Positions 25,855-34,160 of a DNA stretch of 64,000 bases are shown here, piece after piece. The stretch comes from Cryobacterium arcticum (GTDB lineage: Bacteria > Actinomycetota > Actinomycetes > Actinomycetales > Microbacteriaceae): positions 2,976,001-3,040,000 of the forward strand of contig NZ_CP016282.1 of the NCBI RefSeq assembly GCF_001679725.1. The letters are read 5' to 3'. The notes below the pieces were generated by a model. That model saw only the letters and a program-made list of their open reading frames with translations, had not been told where the DNA came from and did not search any database. A program made the translations under genes and the position numbers. Each line of letters starts with the position of its first letter. Positions within the stretch are counted from its first letter, which is position 1.

Positions 25855-26418
25855 TTAGGTCCCGTCGAGGTGCGACTCGATCCGCTTCAGAACGCTACTC
25901 TGCAGCTCGAGCGAGCCCTGCCAGTCCCCCTGACGCGTCAGCCCATGCCCAGCCCCGGGCACCGACAGTAGTTGCGCTTCCGTACCGGCGACGTTGTCCG
26001 GCCGCCAGAACGCATCCAGCTCACCGCCGATCGCCAGGTCGGCGGTCGTGGCTTCTCGCACGGCCAGGCACACAGGCTCTTCGCTCAACAGTGGCGTCAG
26101 CCACACGCCGGCGATTCCCGCGCGTCGGGCCCACGGCAGCGCGTAGGTGCCGAAGGACTTCGCCACGATCAGCCGGCGCGAGCTCGGAGGGCAGGAGTCG
26201 AACGCGTCAGCCACCGCCCGCTCGACGAACGGCAACGGATGCGCGCGCGCCTCGTCGTCCACCGTCCACTCCACGGCCTGCACGTGCCAGCCTCGCTCCG
26301 CGAGGATGGTGGCGCACCAGTAGAGAAGAGGCGCCTGAACCGAGTAGTTCACCCCGGGCAGCAGCACCGCGACCGGCGCATCCGCCGAATCGGCCCGGGC
26401 CCACACGTAAGAGGTCAT
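25855..26418 (-). CDS. Small alpha/beta-hydrolase-fold protein
   Basis: 187 residues. It has a VAVLLPGVNYSVQAPLLY strand-loop, a nucleophile-elbow-like RLIVAKSFGTYAL with serine in KSFGT, a late GELDAFW acidic strand and histidine in VPGAGHGL. This is a plausible Ser-Asp-His set on a short hydrolase without lid domain. The elbow departs from GxSxG (A-K-S-F-G). No specific substrate can be named. It converges on the 131-bp repeat, whose edge touches its stop codon. Confidence 0.72.
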   Translation of the reverse strand: MTSYVWARADSADAPVAVLLPGVNYSVQAPLLYWCATILAERGWHVQAVEWTVDDEARAHPLPFVERAVADAFDSCPPSSRRLIVAKSFGTYALPWARRAGIAGVWLTPLLSEEPVCLAVREATTADLAIGGELDAFWRPDNVAGTEAQLLSVPGAGHGLTRQGDWQGSLELQSSVLKRIESHLDGT

Positions 26419-26537
26419 GGCTCGACGCTACAACCCTCACTGCGTCCCGGCACGACTGTTCCCGCAACGGACAAGTGCACCCGGCGCACGAGGCACGCGG
26501 GGTTGTCGGGGCAGGCGCGGACGCGCAGAATGGTGCC

Positions 26538-26807
26538 GTGAGTCGCAAGCGGGTGATCGTGAACGGGATGGTGCAGGGCGTGGGCTTCCGGTACTACACC
26601 GAGGCGCAGGCCAGTTCGCTCGGCCTGGGCGGGTACGTGCGCAACCGGTCCGACGGAGCCGTGGAGACCGAGATCGAGGGCGACGACGAAGCCGTCGAGC
26701 GGATGCTGACCTGGCTGCACCAGGGACCGCGCTCGGCGAGCGTGGAATCGGTGCAGGTGACCGACCTGACCGAGCACGGCGAGGCGAGCTTCAGCATCCG
26801 CATCTGA
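26538..26807 (+). CDS. acyP: Acylphosphatase
   Basis: Compact acylphosphatase of 89 residues, hydrolysing acyl phosphates such as 1,3-bisphosphoglycerate or carbamoyl phosphate. The phosphate cradle VNGMVQGVGFRYY carries catalytic R18, and GYVRNRSDG carries N36; YVRNRSDGAVE and the final strand ASFSIRI complete the ferredoxin-like fold. The GTG at 26538 gives the usual length. Housekeeping gene without an operon here. Confidence 0.92.
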   Translation: MSRKRVIVNGMVQGVGFRYYTEAQASSLGLGGYVRNRSDGAVETEIEGDDEAVERMLTWLHQGPRSASVESVQVTDLTEHGEASFSIRI

Positions 26808-26919
26808 CCGGCGGCCCGGGACGTCTGAACGGCGCGTGGAGCGCGACTGAACGACGGGTAGACCGCGACTGTCGGGCCGGTGGCCGCGGGCGACCGACTC
26901 TCTGGCGTAGCGTGGGAGC

Positions 26920-27690
26920 ATGGGCGCGCAGGCATCCGGTCCCGGCCGGACGGGACCAACGGTGCGCCACTCCCCCGACACCCGGGCGGAACCGACGGCG
27001 CGCAAGCCGTTGCCCGCGCGCCGACGCCTGACGCTCCGCGCCGGGTACGGCTACGGGCGGCTGATGCTGGCCATCGCCGGCATCGTCGGACTGGTCGGCA
27101 ACTACGAATACGTGCTGCTGTTTCCGACCTTCGCCGCGTACAACGTGTTCACCTACTTCACGGTGCAGAGCGCCATCGCCGCGGTCGTCGCGTTCATTCT
27201 CGGCGCCGTCGTCGCGTTCCGGCACGAGAAGGATCCGCAGTGGCTCGACATCTTCCGGGCCCTCGTCACGACCTACATCATCGTGTCGGGCATCGTCTTT
27301 CTCACCATCGTCATCCAGTCGTCGTCACGGGACTACACGATCGAGGTGCCCTGGCCCAGCCAGGTGCTGCACTTCTACATCCCCACGCTCGCGCTGCTGG
27401 ACTGGCTGACGGACACCGGAAAGGCCCGGCTGTCCTGGCGCTTCCTGCGCTGGATCCTGCCGTACCCCTTCGCCTGGGGCATCTTCACGCTCGTGCGCGG
27501 ATCCTTCGTGGGCTGGTACCCGTACTTCTTTCTCGACCCGGCCCAGGTCAGCGGCCCGCTCGAGACGGTGCTCTACTGCCTGATCGCGGTGGCCCTGTTC
27601 CTCGGCATCGCCTCGGTGCTTGTGGCCACGTCGAGGCTCAGCTGGCGTCCCCGCTCGCGCGGTGACCGCAGTTCATCCGTGCCCAACTAG
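26920..27690 (+). CDS. Pr6Pr-family six-TM membrane protein
   Basis: 256 residues. A basic cytoplasmic leader of about 40 residues is followed by six predicted membrane helices. The QVLHFYIPTLALLDWLTD and GWYPYFFLDP motifs are typical of the Pr6Pr (FAR-17a/AIG1-like) family. Function is not established in bacteria; the eukaryotic relatives AIG1/ADTRP are lipid (FAHFA) hydrolases with conserved Thr and His, which makes lipid hydrolysis a guess. It appears to be monocistronic. Confidence 0.8.
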   Translation: MGAQASGPGRTGPTVRHSPDTRAEPTARKPLPARRRLTLRAGYGYGRLMLAIAGIVGLVGNYEYVLLFPTFAAYNVFTYFTVQSAIAAVVAFILGAVVAFRHEKDPQWLDIFRALVTTYIIVSGIVFLTIVIQSSSRDYTIEVPWPSQVLHFYIPTLALLDWLTDTGKARLSWRFLRWILPYPFAWGIFTLVRGSFVGWYPYFFLDPAQVSGPLETVLYCLIAVALFLGIASVLVATSRLSWRPRSRGDRSSSVPN

Positions 27691-27794
27691 GCCCGACTGG
27701 CGAGCCCGGCGGCCCGGTGCGTCCGCCCGTGCGGTAGACCCCGGCTGTGGCGGCGCAGCACACGGATGCGCCGCCGGCCGGCCGGCATCCGCCG

Positions 27795-28064
27795 CTACGC
27801 CTCGACGGGAACGAAGGTGTACTGGCTGGTGAGGTGTTCGGTTTCGCAGGTGCCGCAGTAGAGCACGCCGGAGGCCTGCATGGCCGACACCCGGGGCGAG
27901 CACTGGATCACCTTGGGGCCGCAGCACGGCGAGATCACCATGAAGGCGCCCGGCTCGGCAGCGGAGTGTCCGCTCAGGCTGCGATGGTGGTGGCTGCCCT
28001 CGCAGGGCAGATTGGTGTCGAAGTCGAGTAACGACATCGCATCAAGATTCGTCAGGATATACAT
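27795..28064 (-). CDS. Small zinc-ribbon-like protein
   Basis: Up to 89 residues; a start at 28037 (MSLLDFDTNLP) gives 80. The second half reads ISPCCGPKVIQCSPRV and LYCGTCETEH, a pair of Cys clusters like a small zinc ribbon, preceded by a His-rich GSHHHRSL. The family is unfamiliar to me. Cys spacing and the break in GC-driven codon pattern suggest it is real. It stands alone on the minus strand. Confidence 0.55.
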   Translation of the reverse strand: MYILTNLDAMSLLDFDTNLPCEGSHHHRSLSGHSAAEPGAFMVISPCCGPKVIQCSPRVSAMQASGVLYCGTCETEHLTSQYTFVPVEA

Positions 28065-28387
28065 GGTTCACACGGTCAATCAGGAGAGGCACTGGCCGCG
28101 GAGCTAGGGGACGTCGGGATCGCGACCACACCCGACGGCCGACGGCGGAGGACACTGTGTTCGCTGTGCCGAACCTGACGGAACGGCAGCACTGAACTGA
28201 CCCGACCGCACTCCGTCGGCGCGTGTGATCGGGAAACGACTGGATCATCCCCGCGGGGCGTCCCTGGACGGACGGCCCCTTCACCGACTAGACGTTTCGG
28301 TGAGCTTACACGCCTATTGTGAGTTTTGCTCGGTTAGGTTTTCAGCAACGGAACCCATGTTCCGGTCGCCTCCGGCATAACGCCCGA
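28065..28387. other. 323-bp gap without recognised gene
   Basis: This gap lies between the zinc-ribbon-like gene and the amine-oxidase-like gene, both on the minus strand. The right third is unusually AT-rich for this DNA (AATAGGCGTGTAAGC on the minus strand near 28305) and probably contains the promoter of the small gene. I see no dispersed repeat, RNA gene or clear hairpin. Confidence 0.4.
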
Positions 28388-29836
28388 TCAGACCGCAGGG
28401 CTGGGTGTGGCACTGTCCGTCGGGAGTGCCGCAAAAGGTTCGAGGCTGCGCAACGCGGCGTCGGTGAATTCGGTGTTGCCGGACTTCGCCAGCTTCAGCG
28501 CTTGGTCCCCGCTGACAAAACCGACCAGAACCGGCTCGTTCGTGAGCGGCATCATGTTCACCCACACCCGGAAAGCGAGGGTGTCGTCGCCGACGGTGGT
28601 CCACAGGGCCGCCTCGGTGTCCCAGAAGGGTTCGTCGAAGCGCAGCCAGATCTTGTCCACGGTGCCCATGCCCAGCGCGGCGATCGCCCCGCGGTGCGCG
28701 AACGGCAGCGCCGGGTCGAATTCGATCACGTCGCGCTGCAGCACGCCCAGCGGCACGGTCACGATGGCGCGGTCCACGGTGAGTGACTCCCCCGTGCCCA
28801 GGCGCAGGCTCACGGATGCGTCGGTGTACGCCACCCGGGTCACCACGCTGGAGTAGATGACGTCGAGGTCGGTGGCGTCCTCCTTGAGCAGGGCGCTGTA
28901 GCCGCCGAGCACGATGCGCACGTCCGCGGCGGCGGAGGCCTGCGGGGTGGGGGTGTACCAGCCGGACATCTCGTCGGCGGGGGCGCCGGACTCCAGGGTG
29001 GTGGACGTGGCGAGCTGGTAGTCCAGCCAGTCGGCGTCGGAGATTCCCGCATCGCCATCCGTCTGGGAGAGGGTGGCCGAGCCGGTGGCGACGAGGGCCT
29101 TGGCCAGGGAGGTGTCCTGAGCCTGGGCGGCGGCCCAGGTGAGCGCGGCCGTGACGCTGTCGGCGCCGACGGTCGACACCTCGGTCACGGCGCCGGCCGC
29201 GGTGCGTGCCTCCGGCGTGAGCGGGAAGGGGGCGTGCGAGATCTCCAGGCCGGTGAGTTCCTCGTCGAGGGAACTCGTGTCTGCGCCCACGATGAACGAC
29301 GGGCCGAGCTCCACGGGCACGGGCCAGGCGTCGTCGGTCACGGTGTCGATGCGGCCGCCGAGCCGGTCGCGCGCCTCGATCACCACCACCGAGAATCCGG
29401 CGTCGGTGAGCTGCCGGGCGGCAGCAAGGCCGGCCGCGCCGGCGCCGATCACGGCCACCCGCTCCCCCGACTCGGCGGCGGACTGCAGCAGCCGGGCGGC
29501 GCGCTGGCCGGCATCCCTGGCACCCTGCACCGTGCCCGGCGCGTCGGCGGAGACCGCCTCTCCGGCGAAGAAGAGCCGGTCGAGAACGGGTTCGGCGAGG
29601 TCCTCCCGCTGCTGGGGAGTGGACGACACTGTGGCGAAGCTGTAGGAACCGCGGGCGAACGGGTCCTCGGACCAGGAGCTGCGGAGCATCCCCGCCGGCT
29701 GCGGCACGAGGGACGGTGCGGGCGTGGCGGTGGGGCTGGGCGGGCCGGTGGGAGTGGGCTTGGGCGGCACGCATCCGCTGAGCGCGAGCAGCGACAGCCC
29801 GGTGAGGGAGCTGATCAGAAAGGTCCGTCGTTCCAT
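28388..29836 (-). CDS. Circularly permuted flavin amine oxidase, exported lipoprotein
   Basis: 482 residues. A twin-Arg signal (MERRTFLISS) ends in lipobox LSGC (C22), and a Pro/Thr linker follows. The order of parts is abnormal. Residues 55-117 (W55, GSYS 63-66, RLFFAGEAVSADAPGTVQGA, then the RAARLL helix) are the segment normally at the C-terminus of monoamine-oxidase/LSD1-like enzymes. The FAD-binding start VAVIGAGAAGLAAARQL (127-143) and VIEARDRLGGR come after it. The protein then ends after FRVWVNMMPL...GFVSGDQAL, just where the missing segment would belong. All parts are in one frame. It is probably a Tat-exported, membrane-anchored FAD oxidase of unknown amine. Confidence 0.85.
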   Translation of the reverse strand: MERRTFLISSLTGLSLLALSGCVPPKPTPTGPPSPTATPAPSLVPQPAGMLRSSWSEDPFARGSYSFATVSSTPQQREDLAEPVLDRLFFAGEAVSADAPGTVQGARDAGQRAARLLQSAAESGERVAVIGAGAAGLAAARQLTDAGFSVVVIEARDRLGGRIDTVTDDAWPVPVELGPSFIVGADTSSLDEELTGLEISHAPFPLTPEARTAAGAVTEVSTVGADSVTAALTWAAAQAQDTSLAKALVATGSATLSQTDGDAGISDADWLDYQLATSTTLESGAPADEMSGWYTPTPQASAAADVRIVLGGYSALLKEDATDLDVIYSSVVTRVAYTDASVSLRLGTGESLTVDRAIVTVPLGVLQRDVIEFDPALPFAHRGAIAALGMGTVDKIWLRFDEPFWDTEAALWTTVGDDTLAFRVWVNMMPLTNEPVLVGFVSGDQALKLAKSGNTEFTDAALRSLEPFAALPTDSATPSPAV

Positions 29837-29968
29837 GGCTGCACTCGCGTCACCGGCGGCTGACGCACTCCTCTCGGCCCCTCGAAGTGGTACCCATCAC
29901 GCTACCTCAGGCCGGGGCCGCCGGGCTTCGGCCGCGACCCGGCGCGTCCACCCGCGGCCCCAGGCAGA

Positions 29969-31621
29969 TCAGGCGCCGGAGCCGGCCGCGGGCGGTTCGA
30001 GGAAGCCGTCGTCGAGCAGGGCCCGCACGCGCGGCAGCAGTTCGGCGCGGAGGGCCGTGGCGTCGGCGTCGAGCAGCTGGGCGATGGCGTCGATGATCGC
30101 GCCCACCGGCAGTTCGCCGTCGCAGGCGCCGATCAGGGCGGCCTGGGCTGTGTCCAGCGGCACGGACCGGCCGAATCCGCCGCCCTGGTGCAGCGTCATC
30201 AGGGTCGGATCCTCCTGGCCGGGCCAGAAGTGCCGCTCCTCGGTGACGTCCGCGCCCACCGTGAGGGTGCTGCGCGACAGCGAATCGTCGTCGAGACCGG
30301 CCTGCCAGTCGTGGGCGGCCAGGCACTCGGCGAGGTGGCTGCCGATCCCGGCCGCGTTGTGGCCGAGGGCCTCCGGCAGGCGTTCGAGGCGCAGCAGGCG
30401 GGGCCGCACGTGCCCGGAGTGGCGCGCCGGCGCATCCGTGGCCGGCCGACGCAGCAGCATGTAGCCGAAGCCCACCTGGCGCACCCCGCGGGCCTCGAAG
30501 TCGTCGAGCCAGGCGCCGTACAGCCTGTCGAAATCGGCGGTCTCCGGGCGGGTGCCGCCGTCGCGGATCCAGGTTTCGGCGTACCCGGTGGGCGCCTGCA
30601 CCTCACGTTCGATGATCCAGGCGTCCAGCGGGGCGGATGCCACGTCGCCCGCGCCGTCCTCGCGGTATGGCGCGTCGATCCAGCCGGTCAGCCGGGCGAA
30701 GGCGTCGGCGTCGTCGTGGTACTCCCAGTTGCCGAGCAGCTGGGCGACGCCGCCGGGCGTGAGGTGGGCGGCCGCGCCGCGCACCACGGCCTCCACGAGG
30801 GCGTCGCCGACGAGGCCGCCGTCGCGGTACTCGTAGCTGGGCACGCCCTCCACCCGCGGGGTGATCACGAACGGCGGGTTGGAGATGATGTGGTCGAACC
30901 GCTCACCGGCCACGGGTTCGAACAGGCTGCCCAGCCGGAACTCGATGTTCTCGACCTGGTTCAACCGGGCGTTCAGGGCCGCGAGCTCGAGGGCCCGCTC
31001 GGAGATGTCGGTGGCCACGACGCGGGCGGCGTGCCGGGAGGCGTGCAGCGCCTGGATGCCGCATCCGGTGCCCAGGTCGAGCGCGCTGTCGACCGGGGCG
31101 GGGATCATCAGGGCGCTGAGGGTGAGCGAGGCGCCGCCCACGCCAAGCACGTGGTTCTCGCCGAGCGGATGCCCGAGGGCCAGTTCGCCCAGGTCGGAGG
31201 TGATCCACCAGCTGCCGGCCCCGTGCGCGTCGACGAAGCTGTACGGACGCAGGTCCACCAGAGGTTCCACCTGCCGGGGTCCGGTGTCCACGGGGGGATT
31301 CTCGGCGCTACCGCCGTGCGCGTGGTGCGCGCTGACGAGGCCGAGCCTTTCGGCTCCCGCCACACCGAGGGTGGGCAGGGCGGTGTTCAGCTCGTCTCGC
31401 TCCACGGGCAGGCCGAGCACGAAGAGCTGCGCGAGCACGATGTTGGGCTCGAGCACGACCAGGCTGCCGCGCAGGCGGGCGAGCGCCCGGAGAGCCGGCA
31501 CCCGTTGGTTGCGGTGCAGCGCCGCATCGGCGTCGGTGCCCCACAGCCCGGTCAGAGCGGTCACCGAGAAGTTGGCGGCAGTGAGGTCGGCGCGGAGCTG
31601 GTCGATCAGGGGTGCAGTCAC
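29969..31621 (-). CDS. Class I SAM-dependent methyltransferase (RsmC/PrmC-like, NPPF motif)
   Basis: About 550 residues. The N-terminal domain of about 150 residues (PLIDQLRADLTAANFSVTALTGLWG) resembles the helical leader of actinobacterial DUF7059-type proteins. The Rossmann core follows: motif I DLGTGCGIQALHASRHA, motif II VVATDISERALELA and catalytic NPPF in FDHIISNPPFVI. A C-terminal winged-helix-like extension completes it. NPPF enzymes methylate amino groups of RNA bases or glutamine side chains, so an rRNA or release-factor target is likely. The start is uncertain: GTG at 31621 agrees with family form (MTAPLIDxLRADL) but its GGAGG is only 1-2 nt away; ATG at 31648 is the alternative. 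Confidence 0.82.
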   Translation of the reverse strand: MTAPLIDQLRADLTAANFSVTALTGLWGTDADAALHRNQRVPALRALARLRGSLVVLEPNIVLAQLFVLGLPVERDELNTALPTLGVAGAERLGLVSAHHAHGGSAENPPVDTGPRQVEPLVDLRPYSFVDAHGAGSWWITSDLGELALGHPLGENHVLGVGGASLTLSALMIPAPVDSALDLGTGCGIQALHASRHAARVVATDISERALELAALNARLNQVENIEFRLGSLFEPVAGERFDHIISNPPFVITPRVEGVPSYEYRDGGLVGDALVEAVVRGAAAHLTPGGVAQLLGNWEYHDDADAFARLTGWIDAPYREDGAGDVASAPLDAWIIEREVQAPTGYAETWIRDGGTRPETADFDRLYGAWLDDFEARGVRQVGFGYMLLRRPATDAPARHSGHVRPRLLRLERLPEALGHNAAGIGSHLAECLAAHDWQAGLDDDSLSRSTLTVGADVTEERHFWPGQEDPTLMTLHQGGGFGRSVPLDTAQAALIGACDGELPVGAIIDAIAQLLDADATALRAELLPRVRALLDDGFLEPPAAGSGA

Positions 31622-31679
31622 CCCTCCATTCAACTGCACGCCCGGCATGTGGCGAGACCCGCGGCCCGGCCCTCGACAC

Positions 31680-32228
31680 GCAACCACACGCTGGTCGAGC
31701 CTGTCGAGTCCCCGCGACAATACGTCGGTCGAGCCTGTCGAGACCCCGCGAGCGTGTCTACGGACCTCCAGGCCGGGTCACCAGGTCTCGACAAGCTCGA
31801 CCGACGACGGGGGCACGACCCGCAAACCAGGTCACCGGGTCTCGACAAGCTCGACCGACGACGGGGGCACGACCCGCAGACAAGGTCACCAGGTCTCGAC
31901 AAGCTCGACCGACGACGGGGGCACGACCCGCAGACAAGGTCACCAGGTCTCGACACGCAACCACACGTTGGTCGAGCCTGTCGAGACCCCGCGAGCACAC
32001 GTTGGTCGAGCCTGTCGAGACCCCGCGAGCACACGTTGGTCGAGCCTGTCGAGACCCCACGAGCGTGTCCACCGGCCTCCAGACCGGGTCACCGGGTCTC
32101 GACGAGCTCGACCAACGACGGGGGCACGACCCGCAGAACAGGTCACCAGGTCTCGACGAGCTCGACCGACGACGGGGGCACGACCCGCAGAACAGGTCAC
32201 CAGGTCTCGACGCGCTCGACCCGCGAGA
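31680..32228. repeat. Dispersed-repeat array with 54-bp tandem units
   Basis: This is the largest repeat array of the window, filling most of the 638 bp between two convergent-to-tandem genes. One block has near-identical 54-bp units (unit starts at 31802, 31856, 31910) holding GGTCTCGACAAGCTCGACCG and GACGGGGGCACGACC. A second block repeats the opposite arm (GTTGGTCGAGCCTGTCGAGA) with a CCCGCGAGCACAC spacer, and the first type returns after 32095. No gene is apparent; long open frames here come from the repeat itself. Confidence 0.92.
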
Positions 32229-32259
32229 CGGATCGCCTCACGGGTGACGGAGAGAGCGG

Positions 32260-33423
32260 CTAGAGCCAGCGCATGGTGAACGCGCGGGAGAGCAGCGCGT
32301 TCAGGGGTGGCAGCGCCAGGGCGCGTACCAGGGCGTTCCGCGCGCGCAGGCGCAGCCCGCTCACCGGCCGGCCCATGGCCATGTTGAACCCGGCCTGCCG
32401 CACGGCCATGCGGGCACTGCGGCGCCGCCGCCGGTCGTAGCCGGCCAGCGTCACCGCCGCCTCGATGGGCTGGGCCAGGGCGTGCTTGAGCGCCGGCGCG
32501 AGCGCCACGGCGTCGAGCCAGCCCAGGTTCATGCCCTGCCCGCCGATCGGGCTGATCTCGTGCGCCGCATCCCCGGCCAAGAGCACCCGCCCGTGCACCA
32601 TGGTCGACGCGAGCCGCTGCCGCACCGAGAACGAGCTGGGCACGGACTCCGAGGGCGGCAGGCGCACGCCCGTGCGCTGCTCGATGAGCGCGGTCAGGTC
32701 GTCGATGGACGCGTGCGGTCGCAGCGTGGGCGTCGCGGCCACCCAACGACGCCGGCCGCCGGGCAGAGGGAACGATTCGACGACGCCGCCCTCCTCGAAG
32801 AACAGCACCGCCTCGTCGCCGTGCTCGCCGATGTCGGGGTAGTCGGCCATGAGGTAGGTGCCCGCGCCGCCCAGCGCACGGGACTCGATGCCCACCGCGT
32901 CGCGCAGGGCTCCGCGGGCGCCGTCGGCGACCACCACGTACCGGGCCTGCGCCACGATCTCCTGCCCGCCGTCGTCGGTCTCCGCCTCGGCTCCGCCGGG
33001 CTCGGCGAGCACGTCAACGTGGTCGCCGCGGTCCTGCAGCATGCCCACACCCACGCCGGAGCGCAGCCCTCCGGGTTTGAGCGCCGCGAACCGCTCCCGC
33101 AGCACGGCCTCTGTCTCGTGCTGTGGCAGGGTCACCACGAATGGGAACCGGCCGGTGACCTGCGCGAACGACAGCCGGCCGAGGGTGCGGCCGCCGCTCT
33201 GCACGCTGCCGGACTCGATGCGCACCGCCCGGGAGAGCACCTCCTCGGCCACGCCGGCCTGTCGCAGCACCCGCATCGACGGCGGATGGATACCGATGGC
33301 CTTGGCGTGCATCGACGGTTCGGTGCGCCGTTCGAGCACCTCCACGTCCACCCCGCGTTCGGCCAGCAGGCAGCCCAACAGGATGCCCACGGGCCCGCCG
33401 CCCACCACGATCACGTCACGCAT
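32260..33423 (-). CDS. FAD-dependent aromatic monooxygenase (PHBH/SrsC-like)
   Basis: Group A flavin hydroxylase, 387 residues. FAD motif VVGGGPVGILLGCLLAERG is at the N-terminus, the DG motif is YVVVADGARGALRDAVG and the GD motif is VLLAGDAAHEISPIGGQG. A basic amphipathic tail (RRRRRSARM and after) may touch the membrane. It overlaps the methyltransferase gene by 8 bp and is the third gene after the type III PKS, the same order of functions as srsA-srsB-srsC in Streptomyces griseus, where the flavoenzyme hydroxylates alkylresorcinols to quinols. Hydroxylation of a polyketide phenol is the likely role. Confidence 0.85.
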   Translation of the reverse strand: MRDVIVVGGGPVGILLGCLLAERGVDVEVLERRTEPSMHAKAIGIHPPSMRVLRQAGVAEEVLSRAVRIESGSVQSGGRTLGRLSFAQVTGRFPFVVTLPQHETEAVLRERFAALKPGGLRSGVGVGMLQDRGDHVDVLAEPGGAEAETDDGGQEIVAQARYVVVADGARGALRDAVGIESRALGGAGTYLMADYPDIGEHGDEAVLFFEEGGVVESFPLPGGRRRWVAATPTLRPHASIDDLTALIEQRTGVRLPPSESVPSSFSVRQRLASTMVHGRVLLAGDAAHEISPIGGQGMNLGWLDAVALAPALKHALAQPIEAAVTLAGYDRRRRRSARMAVRQAGFNMAMGRPVSGLRLRARNALVRALALPPLNALLSRAFTMRWL

Positions 33424-34156
33424 GGGCCCGCCCCGTCTGCCGCGCCGCGGTCAGGGTCACCGGCGGCGCGCTCCAGCGCAGCATCAGCCGGTAGGGCACC
33501 TCCCGGTGCACGGTCCAGCCGGGCGGCACCGACGCGGCCAGCTCCGCGCGGGTGAAGCTGCGCCGGATGGAGGTCAGCCCGTCATCGCGGATGAACGAGC
33601 GCCGGAAGAACGGCCAGGTGCCCAGCCCGAAGCCGAGGTACGCCAGCGGCGCCCGCTCGATGTCGCCGTGCAGCACCAGGGCCCGGCTGAGCCGTTCGGA
33701 GTCGACCAGCAGCCCGCCGAGTTCGCCGGCGCTGAGGTGGTGCAGCACGTGGTTGGACAGCACGATGTCGAACCGTTCCCCCGCGGCCACGAGGTCGCTG
33801 CTCAGCGCCCGGCGGAACGTGAGCCCGGGCAGCGACGGCTGGCTCGTGGCGTAATCGTGCGCGCGGGCATCCGGGTCGATGCCCGTCACGGCCAGCCGCA
33901 AGCCGTCCCTCGCGGCCCAACGGGCCAGCGAACGGGCCACGTCGCCGCCGCCGGAGCCGATGTCCAGCAGCGTGTGCGGCACCTCGGCCGAGAGCAGCGG
34001 TCGGATGTCGTGTCGGTAGGTGTGCCGGAGGCCGGACACGACGGCGTTGACGTACCGGAAGTTCGCGTAGGTGCGGCGGAGCATGTCGGGGTCGCAGTCC
34101 GGATCGTCCATGATCTCGACGGTATCCACCGCACGGTCCCGCAACGAGAAACGCAC
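33416..34156 (-). CDS. Class I SAM-dependent methyltransferase of PKS cluster
   Basis: 246 residues. Motif I is LLDIGSGGGDVARSLA, motif II VTGIDPDARA and motif IV FDIVLSNHVLHHL, followed by the LVLHGDIERAPLAYLGF region. It is typical of small-molecule O- or C-methyltransferases. Translation is linked to both neighbours: 4 bp after the PKS stop and 8 bp overlap with the FAD enzyme. It probably methylates the polyketide product. It is not the membrane ICMT type found as SrsB in Streptomyces, so the cluster is analogous rather than identical. Confidence 0.85.
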   Translation of the reverse strand: MRFSLRDRAVDTVEIMDDPDCDPDMLRRTYANFRYVNAVVSGLRHTYRHDIRPLLSAEVPHTLLDIGSGGGDVARSLARWAARDGLRLAVTGIDPDARAHDYATSQPSLPGLTFRRALSSDLVAAGERFDIVLSNHVLHHLSAGELGGLLVDSERLSRALVLHGDIERAPLAYLGFGLGTWPFFRRSFIRDDGLTSIRRSFTRAELAASVPPGWTVHREVPYRLMLRWSAPPVTLTAARQTGRAHA

Positions 34157-34160
34157 GGCG

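Noticed and set aside
28042..28284. 80-codon frame upstream of and overlapping the zinc-ribbon-like gene
   Set aside because: Arg/Ser-rich translation without domain features, overlaps the better-supported small gene and its promoter region.
28388..29836. Possible frameshift or chimeric assembly explaining the odd order of the amine oxidase
   Set aside because: All segments are in one uninterrupted frame with a single signal peptide, no segment is duplicated and base composition is uniform, so a genuine permutation is the simpler reading.
31680..32228. Regular 54-bp units resembling a CRISPR array
   Set aside because: There are no unique spacers between conserved repeats; whole units are copied, the core recurs in other arrays in both orientations, and no cas genes are present.
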